Positions 42,900 through 51,424 of a stretch of DNA of 64,000 nt are shown in pieces. The DNA is from Brevibacterium zhoupengii (GTDB taxonomy: Bacteria > Actinomycetota > Actinomycetes > Actinomycetales > Brevibacteriaceae), in the NCBI RefSeq assembly GCF_021117425.1, contig NZ_CP088298.1:4216001-4280000 (forward strand). The letters run 5' to 3'. How positions within the stretch are numbered: position 1 is the stretch's first letter; every line of letters begins with the position of its first letter. The notes beneath the pieces were generated by a model. The model worked only from the letters and a program-made list of their open reading frames with translations, searched no databases and had not been told where the DNA came from. The position numbers and the translations under genes are program-made.

Positions 42900-43313
42900 A
42901 TGCCACAGCTGCTCGAAGTCTGGAATGACACTGTCGACTCAAAACACCTTGTCGGCAGCATTGCCATCGGAATTGGGGTGGCGGTTCCCGCCTTCCTCAT
43001 CTCCGACCATCTCTTCACGACCACCGGCGATCCGGAACTGGGGCATTCCTACGCCCTCCTGATCGGAATCGTGGGCTGCATCGTCGGTGCCGTGATCGCC
43101 GGAATCCTGTTCAAGCCCAAGCGGGTGATCACACAGTCAGAGGCCGACACCCGGAACCGGCAGGAAGTCATCGATGAAGTCGTCGAAGAGTACGGCGACC
43201 TGGGTGACCCCCGGGATCTCAAACCGGGGGTGCAGGAGGAGATACGAGCACTCGGGCTCTTCGACGCTCTGGTCGAGAACCATGAGAACCGGGCGAAGGG
43301 TGCACAGCTGTGA
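42900..43313 (+). CDS. Small membrane protein, TctB-like partner of the TctA-type permease
   Basis: A 137-residue protein with two hydrophobic segments (about 18-34 and 50-70) and a charged cytoplasmic C-terminal half with QEVIDEVVEEYGDLGDP. It overlaps the following TctA-like gene by 4 bp, which is where the small TctB subunit of tripartite tricarboxylate transporters is found. It is shorter than usual TctB, which has four helices, and weakly similar by eye. GAAGG lies upstream of the ATG. The assignment rests on context. Confidence 0.55.
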   Translation: MPQLLEVWNDTVDSKHLVGSIAIGIGVAVPAFLISDHLFTTTGDPELGHSYALLIGIVGCIVGAVIAGILFKPKRVITQSEADTRNRQEVIDEVVEEYGDLGDPRDLKPGVQEEIRALGLFDALVENHENRAKGAQL

Positions 43314-44695
43314 GCGCGGATCTCATTGAGCCGATCCTGTGGGCGATCGGCATGGCCCTGCTGGCCGCGGTGCTCTTCACCGGAATCGGCCTCATCTCAG
43401 GCACCGACGAGACAGCGATCGTCGCACCCCTGGCACTGCTCGTCATCCTCATCGGAGTACCGCCGGCCGGCGTCATCGCCTTCTTCTTGGCAGCGATCAT
43501 CGCCAAGCACATCTCTCACGCCGTGCCCACAACATTGTTGGGGATACCCGGCGACACCACTGCCGTGCCGATGCTGCGCGAAGCACAGCTGCTGCGTTCT
43601 CTCGGAGTGCCTCATATCGCCCTGCAGAAGGCCATCTCCGGTGGCGTGATCGCGGTGATCATCGCGATTCCTCTGTCGATCCTCTTCGCACTGGTCCTCA
43701 CTCCGTTCGCCGAGGCCATCGGTGCCGCAGCCCCGTGGATCTTCATCGCGGCGGCCGTGCTCGTCGCGTACACGTCGAAAGGAAAGCTGGCGGCAGTCGT
43801 CGCACTGATCCCCTTCGTCCTCATCATCGTCGGGCTGCAGGCATTCATCCTCGAACAGAAGGACGCGACGTTCACAACCTCCTTCTTCCTGGGCATCGCG
43901 ACCGGTCCTCTCATCTACGATCTGTTCTCCGCGCTGTCCCCCGCGGGCCGTCGGTCGATGACTCAGGCAGGCAAGCGGGAGTTCGACCTCGCGCCCGACG
44001 TCCGGCCTGCGGGTGGGGCAAAGTTGCCGAACCCCTTCAGGGTCCTGGACCGAAAGCAGTTGGCCTACACGAGCGGTTCGGCTGTCATCACCAGCGCAAC
44101 CTTCGTGTTCTCACCAGTCGCCATGGCGGTGCTCATGGGTGAGATCGCCGGCAGCCGAATCAAAAACGGTTTCCATCGACTGACAACGGTCGTGTCCGTG
44201 AGGAACGGAACCACCGAGTCGACCTATATCGCTGAGACCCTGATCCCGCTGATCGCCATCGGCCTTCCTCTCTCGCCGATGGCCGCGGGCCCGGCAGCGC
44301 CGCTGTTCAACGCGCCGCCGGTCTACACCCTCGATGCGGAGACGGGCGAGACGAACAATCTGCACGACCTTCTGTCGACCGGTGAGTTCGCGCTCTTCTC
44401 GGTCATCGCCGCGGTCATCGCAGTTGCTGTCGCCTATCCGTTCGTGATGAGGAACGCCCACAGGGCTGCTACTTGGGTGATGAAATCGGTCTCTCATGAG
44501 GCGATCATTGCTGGCTTCGCCGCACTCATCTGCGTCATCTGCCTCTACGAAGGCGGTCTGCTCGCGCTCGGAGTGACCATCACTGTGGGACTGGTCGGCG
44601 GTCTGTTCAACAGAATGATCGGCATGCACGCAGGAGTCCAATTCATGGGTTACTACGTCGCCGTCCTCACGGTTCCGGCAGTTCTGGCCCTGTAA
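43310..44695 (+). CDS. TctA-family transporter large membrane subunit
   Basis: A 461-residue, roughly 10-12 helix permease of the TctA (DUF112) type: GIGLISGTDETAIVAPLALLV, AKHISHAVPTTLLGIPGDTTAVPML and GLPLSPMAAGPAAPLF match the duplicated Gly/Pro-rich substrate loops of the family. TctA forms the channel of tripartite tricarboxylate transporters, which normally need TctB and a periplasmic TctC receptor. No TctC gene is present here. Placed directly after the two mevalonate-degrading enzymes, it is a candidate mevalonate importer. A strong hairpin follows. Confidence 0.82.
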   Translation: MSADLIEPILWAIGMALLAAVLFTGIGLISGTDETAIVAPLALLVILIGVPPAGVIAFFLAAIIAKHISHAVPTTLLGIPGDTTAVPMLREAQLLRSLGVPHIALQKAISGGVIAVIIAIPLSILFALVLTPFAEAIGAAAPWIFIAAAVLVAYTSKGKLAAVVALIPFVLIIVGLQAFILEQKDATFTTSFFLGIATGPLIYDLFSALSPAGRRSMTQAGKREFDLAPDVRPAGGAKLPNPFRVLDRKQLAYTSGSAVITSATFVFSPVAMAVLMGEIAGSRIKNGFHRLTTVVSVRNGTTESTYIAETLIPLIAIGLPLSPMAAGPAAPLFNAPPVYTLDAETGETNNLHDLLSTGEFALFSVIAAVIAVAVAYPFVMRNAHRAATWVMKSVSHEAIIAGFAALICVICLYEGGLLALGVTITVGLVGGLFNRMIGMHAGVQFMGYYVAVLTVPAVLAL

Positions 44696-44738
44696 AAGGT
44701 CCCGACGGTCCGACATTGCTGGCCGCCTGGGCCAGACT

Positions 44739-44772
44739 CGAAGCACCGGGGTAGGTCTACCTCGGTGCTTCG
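44739..44772 (+). terminator. Terminator of the mevalonate operon
   Basis: CGAAGCACCG (44739-44748) pairs with CGGTGCTTCG (44763-44772). The pairing continues inward, with one G-U pair, to a stem of about 15 bp with a 4-nt loop. It lies 44 bp after the TctA stop and is followed by TCCTGTCT. It is a clear intrinsic-type hairpin. Confidence 0.8.
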
Positions 44773-44922
44773 TCCTGTCTCAAAGACCGCCCTGGCCCTG
44801 TGACGCACGATGTCCCGAAACGTCACAGAAATTCATAGTCTAGTAATCGGATCGACTTAGTGAGTATTGTTGGCATCGAACGAATTGCTCAACAATCTTC
44901 AGCATGCTGAAAGGTCACCACT

Positions 44923-45831
44923 ATGCGCCAGCTCATCGTCCTCGGATTCGTCGGGCTTCTTGCCCAGCTCATCGACGGCTCCCTCGGTATGGCCTATGGG
45001 GTGACGTCGACGACCCTGCTGCTCGCGGCCGGGATCGCACCGGCCACAGCCTCGGCGGCGGTGCACTTCTCTGAGATCGGCACGTCCCTGGTCTCCGGCA
45101 TCTCCCACCACAAGTTCGGCAACGTCGATTGGAAGACGGTCTCGATCCTCGCGATCCCCGGCTTCGTCGGTGCCTTCGCCGGCGCAACCTTCCTCACCAG
45201 CCTCAACGGCGACGCGGCCACACCGTGGATCTCGAGCATCCTGCTGGCCCTTGGAATCTATGTGATCTGGCGCTTCCTCGCCCTCGGCGGTCGACGCCCC
45301 GAGTTCAAAGGACGGCCCGGAGTGAGGCTGCTCGTACCCATGGGACTCGTCGGCGGTGCGCTGGACTCCATCGGCGGAGGCGGTTGGGGCCCGGTCGGGA
45401 CCACCACTCTTCTGTCATCGGGGCGACTGGAACCACGCAAGGTCGTCGGGTCGATCGACACCAGCGAATTCGTCGTCGCGGTCGGCGGCTCACTCGGATT
45501 CCTCTTCGCGCTGGGCTCCTCAGGAATCGAATGGTCCATCGCCGGGGCACTTCTGGTCGGCGGAGTCATCGCCGCACCGATCGCCGCCTGGCTGGTCAAG
45601 ATCCTGCCCGCCCGGGTGCTGGCGATCGCCGCCGGCGGCATCATCATCCTCACCAATGTGCGCACGATCGCCCTGGCCCTCGGAGCATCGTCGACCACGG
45701 TCACCATCACCCTCATCGCCCTCGCCGCAGTCTGGATCGCACTCATCGTGCATGCGGTTCGCCTTGAGCGCCGCACCCGTCAGACCGAATCCCTCGCCGA
45801 GGTGGGCGCCGAAGTCACCACCGGAAGCTGA
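44923..45831 (+). CDS. TauE/SafE family membrane exporter
   Basis: A 302-residue protein with about eight hydrophobic helices and the paired TauE/SafE motifs GSLGMAYGVTSTTLLLAAGIAPATASAAVHFSEIGTSL and GGGGWGPVGTTTLLSSGRLEPRKVVGSIDTSEF. Members move sulfite, sulfoacetate or other organosulfur anions. AAAGG lies upstream of the ATG. The Rrf2 regulator just downstream is on the same strand; Rrf2 proteins often govern sulfur or cysteine metabolism, which supports a sulfur-compound role. Confidence 0.85.
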   Translation: MRQLIVLGFVGLLAQLIDGSLGMAYGVTSTTLLLAAGIAPATASAAVHFSEIGTSLVSGISHHKFGNVDWKTVSILAIPGFVGAFAGATFLTSLNGDAATPWISSILLALGIYVIWRFLALGGRRPEFKGRPGVRLLVPMGLVGGALDSIGGGGWGPVGTTTLLSSGRLEPRKVVGSIDTSEFVVAVGGSLGFLFALGSSGIEWSIAGALLVGGVIAAPIAAWLVKILPARVLAIAAGGIIILTNVRTIALALGASSTTVTITLIALAAVWIALIVHAVRLERRTRQTESLAEVGAEVTTGS

Positions 45832-45914
45832 GCACCGCAGACGGCCGGCTCCCCGGCTCTCCCCTGGGTGCCAGTGCGCGGGGGCGCCGGTGAGCCCGCT
45901 GTTACTATGACGGC

Positions 45915-46373
45915 ATGCGGGTCACCACGAAATCCGACTATGCTCTGCGGGCTCTGATCGAGATCGCCAACGTCAGCGACGGCGGCCCCATCAGCGCCGA
46001 TGAGCTCGGAAAGCGACAGAACATCCCCAAGGGATTTCTCCAGGCCATCCTCGCCGACCTGCGCAGGGTCGAGATCGTGGCCTCGGTCCGCGGCAATTCC
46101 GGCGGCTGGAAACTGACAAAACCCGCGAGCGCCACGACCATCGCCGATGTCATCCGCGCCGTCGACGGACCGCTGGTCTCGATCTACGGCCAGCGCCCTG
46201 AGGCAGTCGAGTACGACGATGCCGCCGATTCCCTCCAACAGGTGTGGATCGCGGCCCGCTTCGCCCTCCGCGATGTCCTCGAGCAGGTGACCATCGCAGC
46301 GCTGGCCTCGAAGACACTGCCCGCCGCGGTGACCGAGAAGGTCGCGATCGAAGACGCCTGGAACCCGCACTGA
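45915..46373 (+). CDS. Rrf2-family transcriptional regulator
   Basis: A 152-residue Rrf2 regulator: RVTTKSDYALRALIEIA at the N-terminus, then a winged helix with ISADELGKRQNIPKGFLQAILADLRRVEIVASVRGNSGGWKLTKP. The three cysteines that hold Fe-S clusters in IscR/NsrR are absent; there is no cysteine at all, so it is a CymR-like, cluster-free member. TACTAT (45903-45908) ends exactly 6 bp before the ATG, indicating a leaderless mRNA. It probably senses a sulfur metabolite and controls the adjacent TauE gene. Confidence 0.87.
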   Translation: MRVTTKSDYALRALIEIANVSDGGPISADELGKRQNIPKGFLQAILADLRRVEIVASVRGNSGGWKLTKPASATTIADVIRAVDGPLVSIYGQRPEAVEYDDAADSLQQVWIAARFALRDVLEQVTIAALASKTLPAAVTEKVAIEDAWNPH

Positions 46374-46412
46374 GCAGATAGCACCACTGCATCACCGTCA
46401 CTGCATCCGTCG

Positions 46413-46436
46413 CGTCACCGCCACTGCGCGGTGACG
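46413..46436. terminator. Hairpin between converging rrf2 and lysR genes
   Basis: CGTCACCG (46413-46420) and CGGTGACG (46429-46436) form an 8-bp stem with an 8-nt loop. The stem overlaps the last codons and stop of the lysR gene. It can end rrf2 transcription and possibly lysR as well. An outer copy, ACCGTCAC at 46394-46401, could compete for pairing with GTGACGGT at 46431-46438. Confidence 0.5.
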
Positions 46437-47434
46437 GTTCCCACGTCAGCGACCACCTCGGCGACGGCGGCATGATGTGCGGCGATGATCGGGTCATGCC
46501 GTGAGACCTTCGCCGTCGACTCCCCCGACCGCGCACGTGACACGAGAAGGACGTCGCGGCGGCAGGCGTCCATCGGCATCGGAATGACCTCGACCGTCGG
46601 GTCCTCGGGCACCGAAGAATCAGGGATCACCGCGACCGCCAACCCGGCCGCGATCATCCGGATGATCGCCGCGTAGTCATCCATCCGCATACCAACCCGC
46701 GGCTCAAAACCGGCGGCCACACAGAACGACCGAACTACCTCGTCGATGGCATCGCCCGGGTCGATGCTGAACGCCCAGGTCTGGGACACCAAGGCCGTGA
46801 GATCGGGCATCCCGTGAGCATCGAAGGAGACCGGACCGACGGACTTCGGCACGCAGAGGAAGAGCTGCTCCGAGTACAGGTGCTTGGCCTTCAGGGTCGA
46901 CGGGATCCACGTCTTGTCGATGTCGGTGGAGACGAGCAGCGCCAGGTCGAGATCACCGGATTCCAGCCTGGCGACGAGCTTCGCATGCTCATCCATGGTC
47001 ACATCGAGTGCCGCAGCCGTCATATCGGCAGGTGTGGGAAGAACAGCGGCCATCTCATCAGGGGCCTGCCAGCGCGCACGCTTCTGCAGCTGGTTGTGCA
47101 GCTTAGGGATCACCCGGGCACCGACCGTGGGAACGGCCCCGATGCGAACCGGAACCGCCTGATCTTCACGCCACAGGGCCACCTCGGCGCCGAGGCGGTC
47201 GCACAGTCCCAGGATCTCCACGGCACGGGAGACGACAAGGCCGCCGACCACTGTCGGCTGCGATCCCCGCGGGCTCTTCTCGATCAAGGTCGAGCCCAGA
47301 GCCTTCTCCAGATTGCGCAGGTGATGGTTGACGGTGGGCTGGCTCCACCCCAGTGTGGTCGCCGCTGCGGCAACCGAACCGAACTCGGCGATCGCGCGCA
47401 GGGCCGAGAGTCCACGGGTATCCAGAGTTTCCAT
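46415..47434 (-). CDS. LysR-family transcriptional regulator
   Basis: A 339-residue LysR regulator. The N-terminal helix-turn-helix is GLSALRAIAEFGSVAAAATTLGWSQPTVNHHLRNLEKALGSTLIEKSPRG. The effector-binding region (about 90-320) includes a long insert with TWIPSTLKAKHLYSEQLFLCVPK. GGAGG lies 3 bp before the ATG. It is divergent from the Orn/Lys/Arg decarboxylase gene across 91 bp, the classic LysR arrangement for control of the neighbour; the effector may be the amino acid substrate or the polyamine product. Confidence 0.88.
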   Translation of the reverse strand: METLDTRGLSALRAIAEFGSVAAAATTLGWSQPTVNHHLRNLEKALGSTLIEKSPRGSQPTVVGGLVVSRAVEILGLCDRLGAEVALWREDQAVPVRIGAVPTVGARVIPKLHNQLQKRARWQAPDEMAAVLPTPADMTAAALDVTMDEHAKLVARLESGDLDLALLVSTDIDKTWIPSTLKAKHLYSEQLFLCVPKSVGPVSFDAHGMPDLTALVSQTWAFSIDPGDAIDEVVRSFCVAAGFEPRVGMRMDDYAAIIRMIAAGLAVAVIPDSSVPEDPTVEVIPMPMDACRRDVLLVSRARSGESTAKVSRHDPIIAAHHAAVAEVVADVGTVTAQWR

Positions 47435-47452
47435 TATCCTCCGAGCACAAGC

Positions 47453-47469
47453 TCAATAGTGTGTATTGA
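47453..47469. promoter_or_regulatory. LysR-type operator palindrome
   Basis: TCAATA-GTGTG-TATTGA is a perfect 6-bp inverted repeat with a 5-bp centre and contains the T-N11-A core of LysR-family sites. It lies in the short divergent region, 57 bp before the decarboxylase start and 19 bp before the lysR start. The decarboxylase has its own -10-like TAATCT (47514-47519), 6 bp before its ATG. Confidence 0.6.
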
Positions 47470-47525
47470 TCAGTTTAGGAAACTTGGTATTCTCCCGGCA
47501 AGGCTCCGTTGCCTAATCTGGATTC

Positions 47526-49073
47526 ATGACCGTGCATCAAGACTCCCCCATGACCTCCGCCTCAGATCATTCGGCATTCCCGGGTAACGCGAAGACCTAC
47601 GCGCCCTATGCCGATGCGCTGCAGGCGGCGGCCAAGCGTGACTCGCTGTTCCTGTCCACCCCCGGACATGGCGGCACCACCACGGGAATCTCCGCAGGTC
47701 AGGCCGAGTTCTTCGGCGAGCACACCCTCTCCCTGGACATCCCCCCGCTCTTCGACGGCATCGACCTCGGCGTCGACACCCCGAAGGACGAAGCCCTGCA
47801 GCTGGCGGCCGAGGCCTGGGGCGCGCGGCGCACCTGGTTCCTCACCAACGGCTCCTCGCAGGGCAACCGCATGGCAGCACTGGCGATCGGCACGCTGGGC
47901 ACGGGCGTCGTCACCCAACGCAGCGCCCATTCGAGTTTCATCGACGGCATCGTGCTGGCCGGACTCAACCCCGGCTTCGTCTCCCCCAACGTCGACGAGG
48001 TCAACGGCATCGCCCACGGAGTCACCTCGGACTCGCTGCGCCATGCCATTGCCGCCCACCCTGAGAAGGTCTCTGCCGTCTACCTGGTGACCCCCAGCTA
48101 CTTCGGTGCAGTCGCCGATGTCAGCGCCCTGGCCGAGGTCGCCCACGAAGCAGGCGCCGCCCTCATCATCGACGCCGCATGGGGCGCCCATTTCGGCTTC
48201 CACCCCGACCTGCCGGAGTCCCCCGTGACCCTGGGCGCCGATATCGTCATCATGAGCACCCATAAGCTCGCCGGCTCATTCACCCAGTCGGCCCTGCTCC
48301 ACCTCGGCGATACCGAGTTCGCGAACAGGCTCGAACCGGCCCTGGCCCGTGCCTTCATGATGACGGCTTCGACCAGCGAGAACGCCCACCTCATGGCGTC
48401 GATCGACATTGCCCGCCGCGAACTCGTGAACTCCCACGATGCGATTGCCGATTCGCTGGACAACATCCGCCAGATCCGTGCCCGGATCGAGGGCTCCGAG
48501 CACTATCATCTGCTCTCCGGGGACTTCATGAACCATGCCGACGTCGTCGACATCGACCCCTTCCGCCTGCCCATCGACATCACCTCGACGGGACTCGACG
48601 GCCATGCCGTGCGCAAGCGCCTGACCGAGGAGTTCGACATCTTCGCCGAGATGGCGACTGGCACGACGATCGTCGCCCTCATCGGCATCGGCAAGTCTCC
48701 CGACCTCAGCCGACTCTTCGACGCACTCGACCAGATCCGTGCCGAGAACTCCGGAACAAGCGGTGCGGGCGCAGCCGAGTCTGCGACGCGAGCCTCGGGC
48801 ATCCCCGCCCTGCCGAACGCCGGAGAGCTGGTCGCCCTGCCGCGCGATGCGTACTTCGCGGAGTCCGAACTCGTTCCCGCCGCCGAGGCGATCGGCCGGA
48901 CCAGCGTCAGCTCCCTGGCCGCGTACCCACCGGGCATCCCGAATGTCCTCCCCGGCGAAAGGATCACTGCAGAGACCATCGAGTTCCTGCAGGCCGTCGC
49001 CGCCAGCCCATCGGGGCACGTCCGCGGCGGCGTCGATGCGACACTGAGCACGTTCCGAGTCCTCAAGAACTGA
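47526..49073 (+). CDS. Orn/Lys/Arg decarboxylase family PLP enzyme
   Basis: A 515-residue fold-type I PLP enzyme of the Orn/Lys/Arg decarboxylase major-domain family, of the short type without the wing domain: FLSTPGHGG, WFLTNGSSQGNRMAALAI, AALIIDAAWGAHFGFHPDLP (PLP-binding Asp and His) and PLP lysine Lys247 in IVIMSTHKLAGSFTQSALLHL. It should decarboxylate arginine, lysine or ornithine to a polyamine precursor; the exact amino acid is not readable. TAATCT ends 6 bp before the ATG, indicating a leaderless mRNA. The divergent LysR gene likely controls it. Confidence 0.85.
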   Translation: MTVHQDSPMTSASDHSAFPGNAKTYAPYADALQAAAKRDSLFLSTPGHGGTTTGISAGQAEFFGEHTLSLDIPPLFDGIDLGVDTPKDEALQLAAEAWGARRTWFLTNGSSQGNRMAALAIGTLGTGVVTQRSAHSSFIDGIVLAGLNPGFVSPNVDEVNGIAHGVTSDSLRHAIAAHPEKVSAVYLVTPSYFGAVADVSALAEVAHEAGAALIIDAAWGAHFGFHPDLPESPVTLGADIVIMSTHKLAGSFTQSALLHLGDTEFANRLEPALARAFMMTASTSENAHLMASIDIARRELVNSHDAIADSLDNIRQIRARIEGSEHYHLLSGDFMNHADVVDIDPFRLPIDITSTGLDGHAVRKRLTEEFDIFAEMATGTTIVALIGIGKSPDLSRLFDALDQIRAENSGTSGAGAAESATRASGIPALPNAGELVALPRDAYFAESELVPAAEAIGRTSVSSLAAYPPGIPNVLPGERITAETIEFLQAVAASPSGHVRGGVDATLSTFRVLKN

Positions 49074-49289
49074 CCGTTGCCCCTGATCGGATCCCTTCAT
49101 CGAACCAGTGAGACTGGTTGATTGTTCAAATAGCGATACTCTATGCACAAAGCCGTCTTGTCGGCTACAGTCGCCGCTGAGGATAGATTTCACACAGAAT
49201 GCTCTTCCCTTATTCTCACTGCTGGACCAGACGCAGGCTGCAATGACGAACTGCAGACTGCATGACGCTACCGATTGATTCAGGACCGG

Positions 49290-51020
49290 ATGGACGTGCA
49301 CGCACATCAGCCAGGGGAAGAACTCGCCGATTTCACGGAGAGCGAGCTTCTCTCGCTCATCGATGCCGGAACCGCCGGTGCCTATTCCGAGATCTACCGC
49401 CGCTACCGCGACGACGCCATAGCAAGAGCATCATCCCCTCTGCCCAAGGCGCAGGCCAAACAGGTTGCAGATGATGCTTTCCTCAGTGTGCTCAGGTCCC
49501 TGCTCAACAGGTCCTCCGACACAACCGAGGGCCTCCGCTCCTTAATTGACGCCGAGATCGACACGCACATCGAGAATCTGACCTCAGCCGATCTGACGTC
49601 AGCAGGGGGTTCGGACTCAGTAGCTCCAGAGGCTGCCCAGGTCTCACAGGCTCTGTCGAACCTGCCCGATAACTGGCAGCGGATCCTGTGGTTGCGCGAA
49701 GTCGAACGTCTCCCACCCGAGGCCGTGGCCGAGCAGCTGAATATCAAGGCATCGACTATCGAACGGCTGGCAGGTCGCGCCCGTCAAGGCCTACAGGATG
49801 AATGGAAGCGGGTCCGCCCGGCGAAGAGCAATGCAACCGCCGATCACCGCGCCGCGCTCATTCCTGCGCTTCTGACCTCGCCGATCGTCATTGAGCGCCT
49901 CTCTGCCACCTTGGCACAGTCAATTCCAGAATCAGCTCCTGCTGCTGCCGACGCTGCTGTTGCCGACGCTGCTGACCCTGCAACCGCAGTCCTCGAAACG
50001 TCTGCTGCCGAGGGACCTGGAATCGAGTCAGCCGCACCTGCAGACGAATCAGTCACAGAGCCGGCTCCGGCCCTATTGGGGGCCGAGGATGCAGGAGCCG
50101 AAGACGAAAGTGCAGACTCTCAAAGCGCGGACACAACCGCGGCTGCCGCGCCGAGCCTGTCCGTCGCAGCAGGTGCAGGTGCCGCAGGTGCAGGTGCCGC
50201 AGGTGCGACCTTGGCGCCCGAAGCCGACGCAACGGCAGGAACAGATTCAGTCGCGAAGGATGATCCTGAGACCAGCTCAGTCTCCGAATCAGTCGATGAG
50301 TCCGCCTCTCCCACCACCTTCGGTGCGCCACCCGCGGCAGCTCACACCTCGCGCCACACGCCTGCACCAGCTGGCTTCAGCATGCCGAAACCCGTACTGA
50401 TTCCGGTAGTCGCCGCGTGCATAGGCCTCCTGGGAACACTCGTCGGTGTGGCCATAATGCCGCAGCAAGCTGAGCAGACTGGACTTCAATCCGGCAACGC
50501 AGGCACCGCGGCCTCACCTGAAGACCCCTCTTCAATGGAAGACTCCTCCTCGAAGAAGGAGGAGAAGAACAGCAACTCCCAATCTCCAGATGACACGAAC
50601 TCGGACAAGCACGACCAAGAGTCGGGGTCCGAGAAATCACAGGCTTCTGAATCCGACAGGGGCGAGGATGAAAAGTCATCTCGGGACCCGGGAGACGATG
50701 ACATCCAGACGGACGATAGCCCATCGGCCGAGGACAATCCCGGCGACAAGGGCGACAGCAGCGATCGCCCGTCAGCAGACGAACCAGACAAGCCGAGCCC
50801 GTCGGATTCCAACGAGCCAGACCCTGAGTCGCCTTCGGAACCGACACCGCCACCATCCGACGACCCTGAAACACCTTCAGAGTCGCCGTCGGATGAGCCG
50901 ACTGAGGAGCCAAGCGAGGAACCGACCGAGGAGCCATCTGAGGAGCCAAGCGAGGAACCGTCGGATGAGCCGCCTGAGTCGCCCAGCGAGGAGCCGAGCT
51001 CCGAAAACCCCACCCCCTGA
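49290..51020 (+). CDS. ECF-like sigma factor fused to a membrane segment and acidic surface tail
   Basis: A 576-residue protein. Residues about 14-95 resemble a divergent sigma region 2 (TAGAYSEIYRRYRDDAIARA); residues 115-172 match sigma region 4 (VSQALSNLPDNWQRILWLREVERLPPEAVAEQLNIKASTIERLAGRARQGLQ). A long Ala/Glu-rich linker (about 180-365) leads to one membrane helix (about 368-390), then a tail of about 185 residues rich in Ser, Glu, Asp and Pro, ending in repeated EEPS/EEPT units. The predicted topology has the sigma part inside and the tail outside. AGGA lies 4 bp before the ATG at 49290. No anti-sigma gene is adjacent. Target genes are unknown. Confidence 0.78.
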   Translation: MDVHAHQPGEELADFTESELLSLIDAGTAGAYSEIYRRYRDDAIARASSPLPKAQAKQVADDAFLSVLRSLLNRSSDTTEGLRSLIDAEIDTHIENLTSADLTSAGGSDSVAPEAAQVSQALSNLPDNWQRILWLREVERLPPEAVAEQLNIKASTIERLAGRARQGLQDEWKRVRPAKSNATADHRAALIPALLTSPIVIERLSATLAQSIPESAPAAADAAVADAADPATAVLETSAAEGPGIESAAPADESVTEPAPALLGAEDAGAEDESADSQSADTTAAAAPSLSVAAGAGAAGAGAAGATLAPEADATAGTDSVAKDDPETSSVSESVDESASPTTFGAPPAAAHTSRHTPAPAGFSMPKPVLIPVVAACIGLLGTLVGVAIMPQQAEQTGLQSGNAGTAASPEDPSSMEDSSSKKEEKNSNSQSPDDTNSDKHDQESGSEKSQASESDRGEDEKSSRDPGDDDIQTDDSPSAEDNPGDKGDSSDRPSADEPDKPSPSDSNEPDPESPSEPTPPPSDDPETPSESPSDEPTEEPSEEPTEEPSEEPSEEPSDEPPESPSEEPSSENPTP

Positions 51021-51424
51021 TCCGACACAGAGTGGCACCTCGACCTGAGCACAGGCTCTTCATCGAAATGAGCGCTGGACGCTGGGACACTCCTCAGACT
51101 GACTGCATCTCCATTTGGGCCGACTGCGCCCCAATTTGACGCGCCTGCTGACGGGCATCGACCATTTGCACACCCAAAACCCCGCCGCTTGGGTTGCTCC
51201 TAATAACCACAGGTTCGCCTGAGGTAAATACCCCGGTCGCTTTCAGCAGTCCCACAGAATTCTTACCCGAACGACAATTCATCGTGACCTGGCTCACTAA
51301 ATTTGTTGACATGGGTGTTTAATCGAGTAAAGATGTTCAGCATTGTCGAAAAACGATCACCCCGTAACTCTCGAGTTCTTGGGGTGTCAGAAAATCGAAT
51401 TGCATCTGAAACGAGGAACCACTG
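51021..51424. other. 404-bp region with at most one small doubtful gene
   Basis: The region between the sigma-like gene and the MHS transporter is more AT-rich than its surroundings. Apart from the small minus-strand frame at 51094-51312 no gene is convincing. A stretch around 51290-51340 is AT-rich (AATTTGTTGAC, TTTAATCGAGTAAAGATG) and could hold the transporter promoter. No strong terminator hairpin was recognised after the sigma gene. Confidence 0.4.
51094..51312 (-). CDS. Possible small protein of unknown function
   Basis: A 72-codon frame starting MSTNLVSQVTMNCRSGKNS, with GLLKATGVFTSGEPVVIRSNPSGGVLGVQMVDARQ in the middle and a Gln/Met-rich end. There is no recognised family, no signal peptide and no membrane segment. 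No ribosome site precedes the ATG. The base composition is lower in GC and third positions are less biased than in neighbours, which argues either for a recently acquired gene or for no gene. It lies opposite to both flanking genes. Confidence 0.25.
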   Translation of the reverse strand: MSTNLVSQVTMNCRSGKNSVGLLKATGVFTSGEPVVIRSNPSGGVLGVQMVDARQQARQIGAQSAQMEMQSV

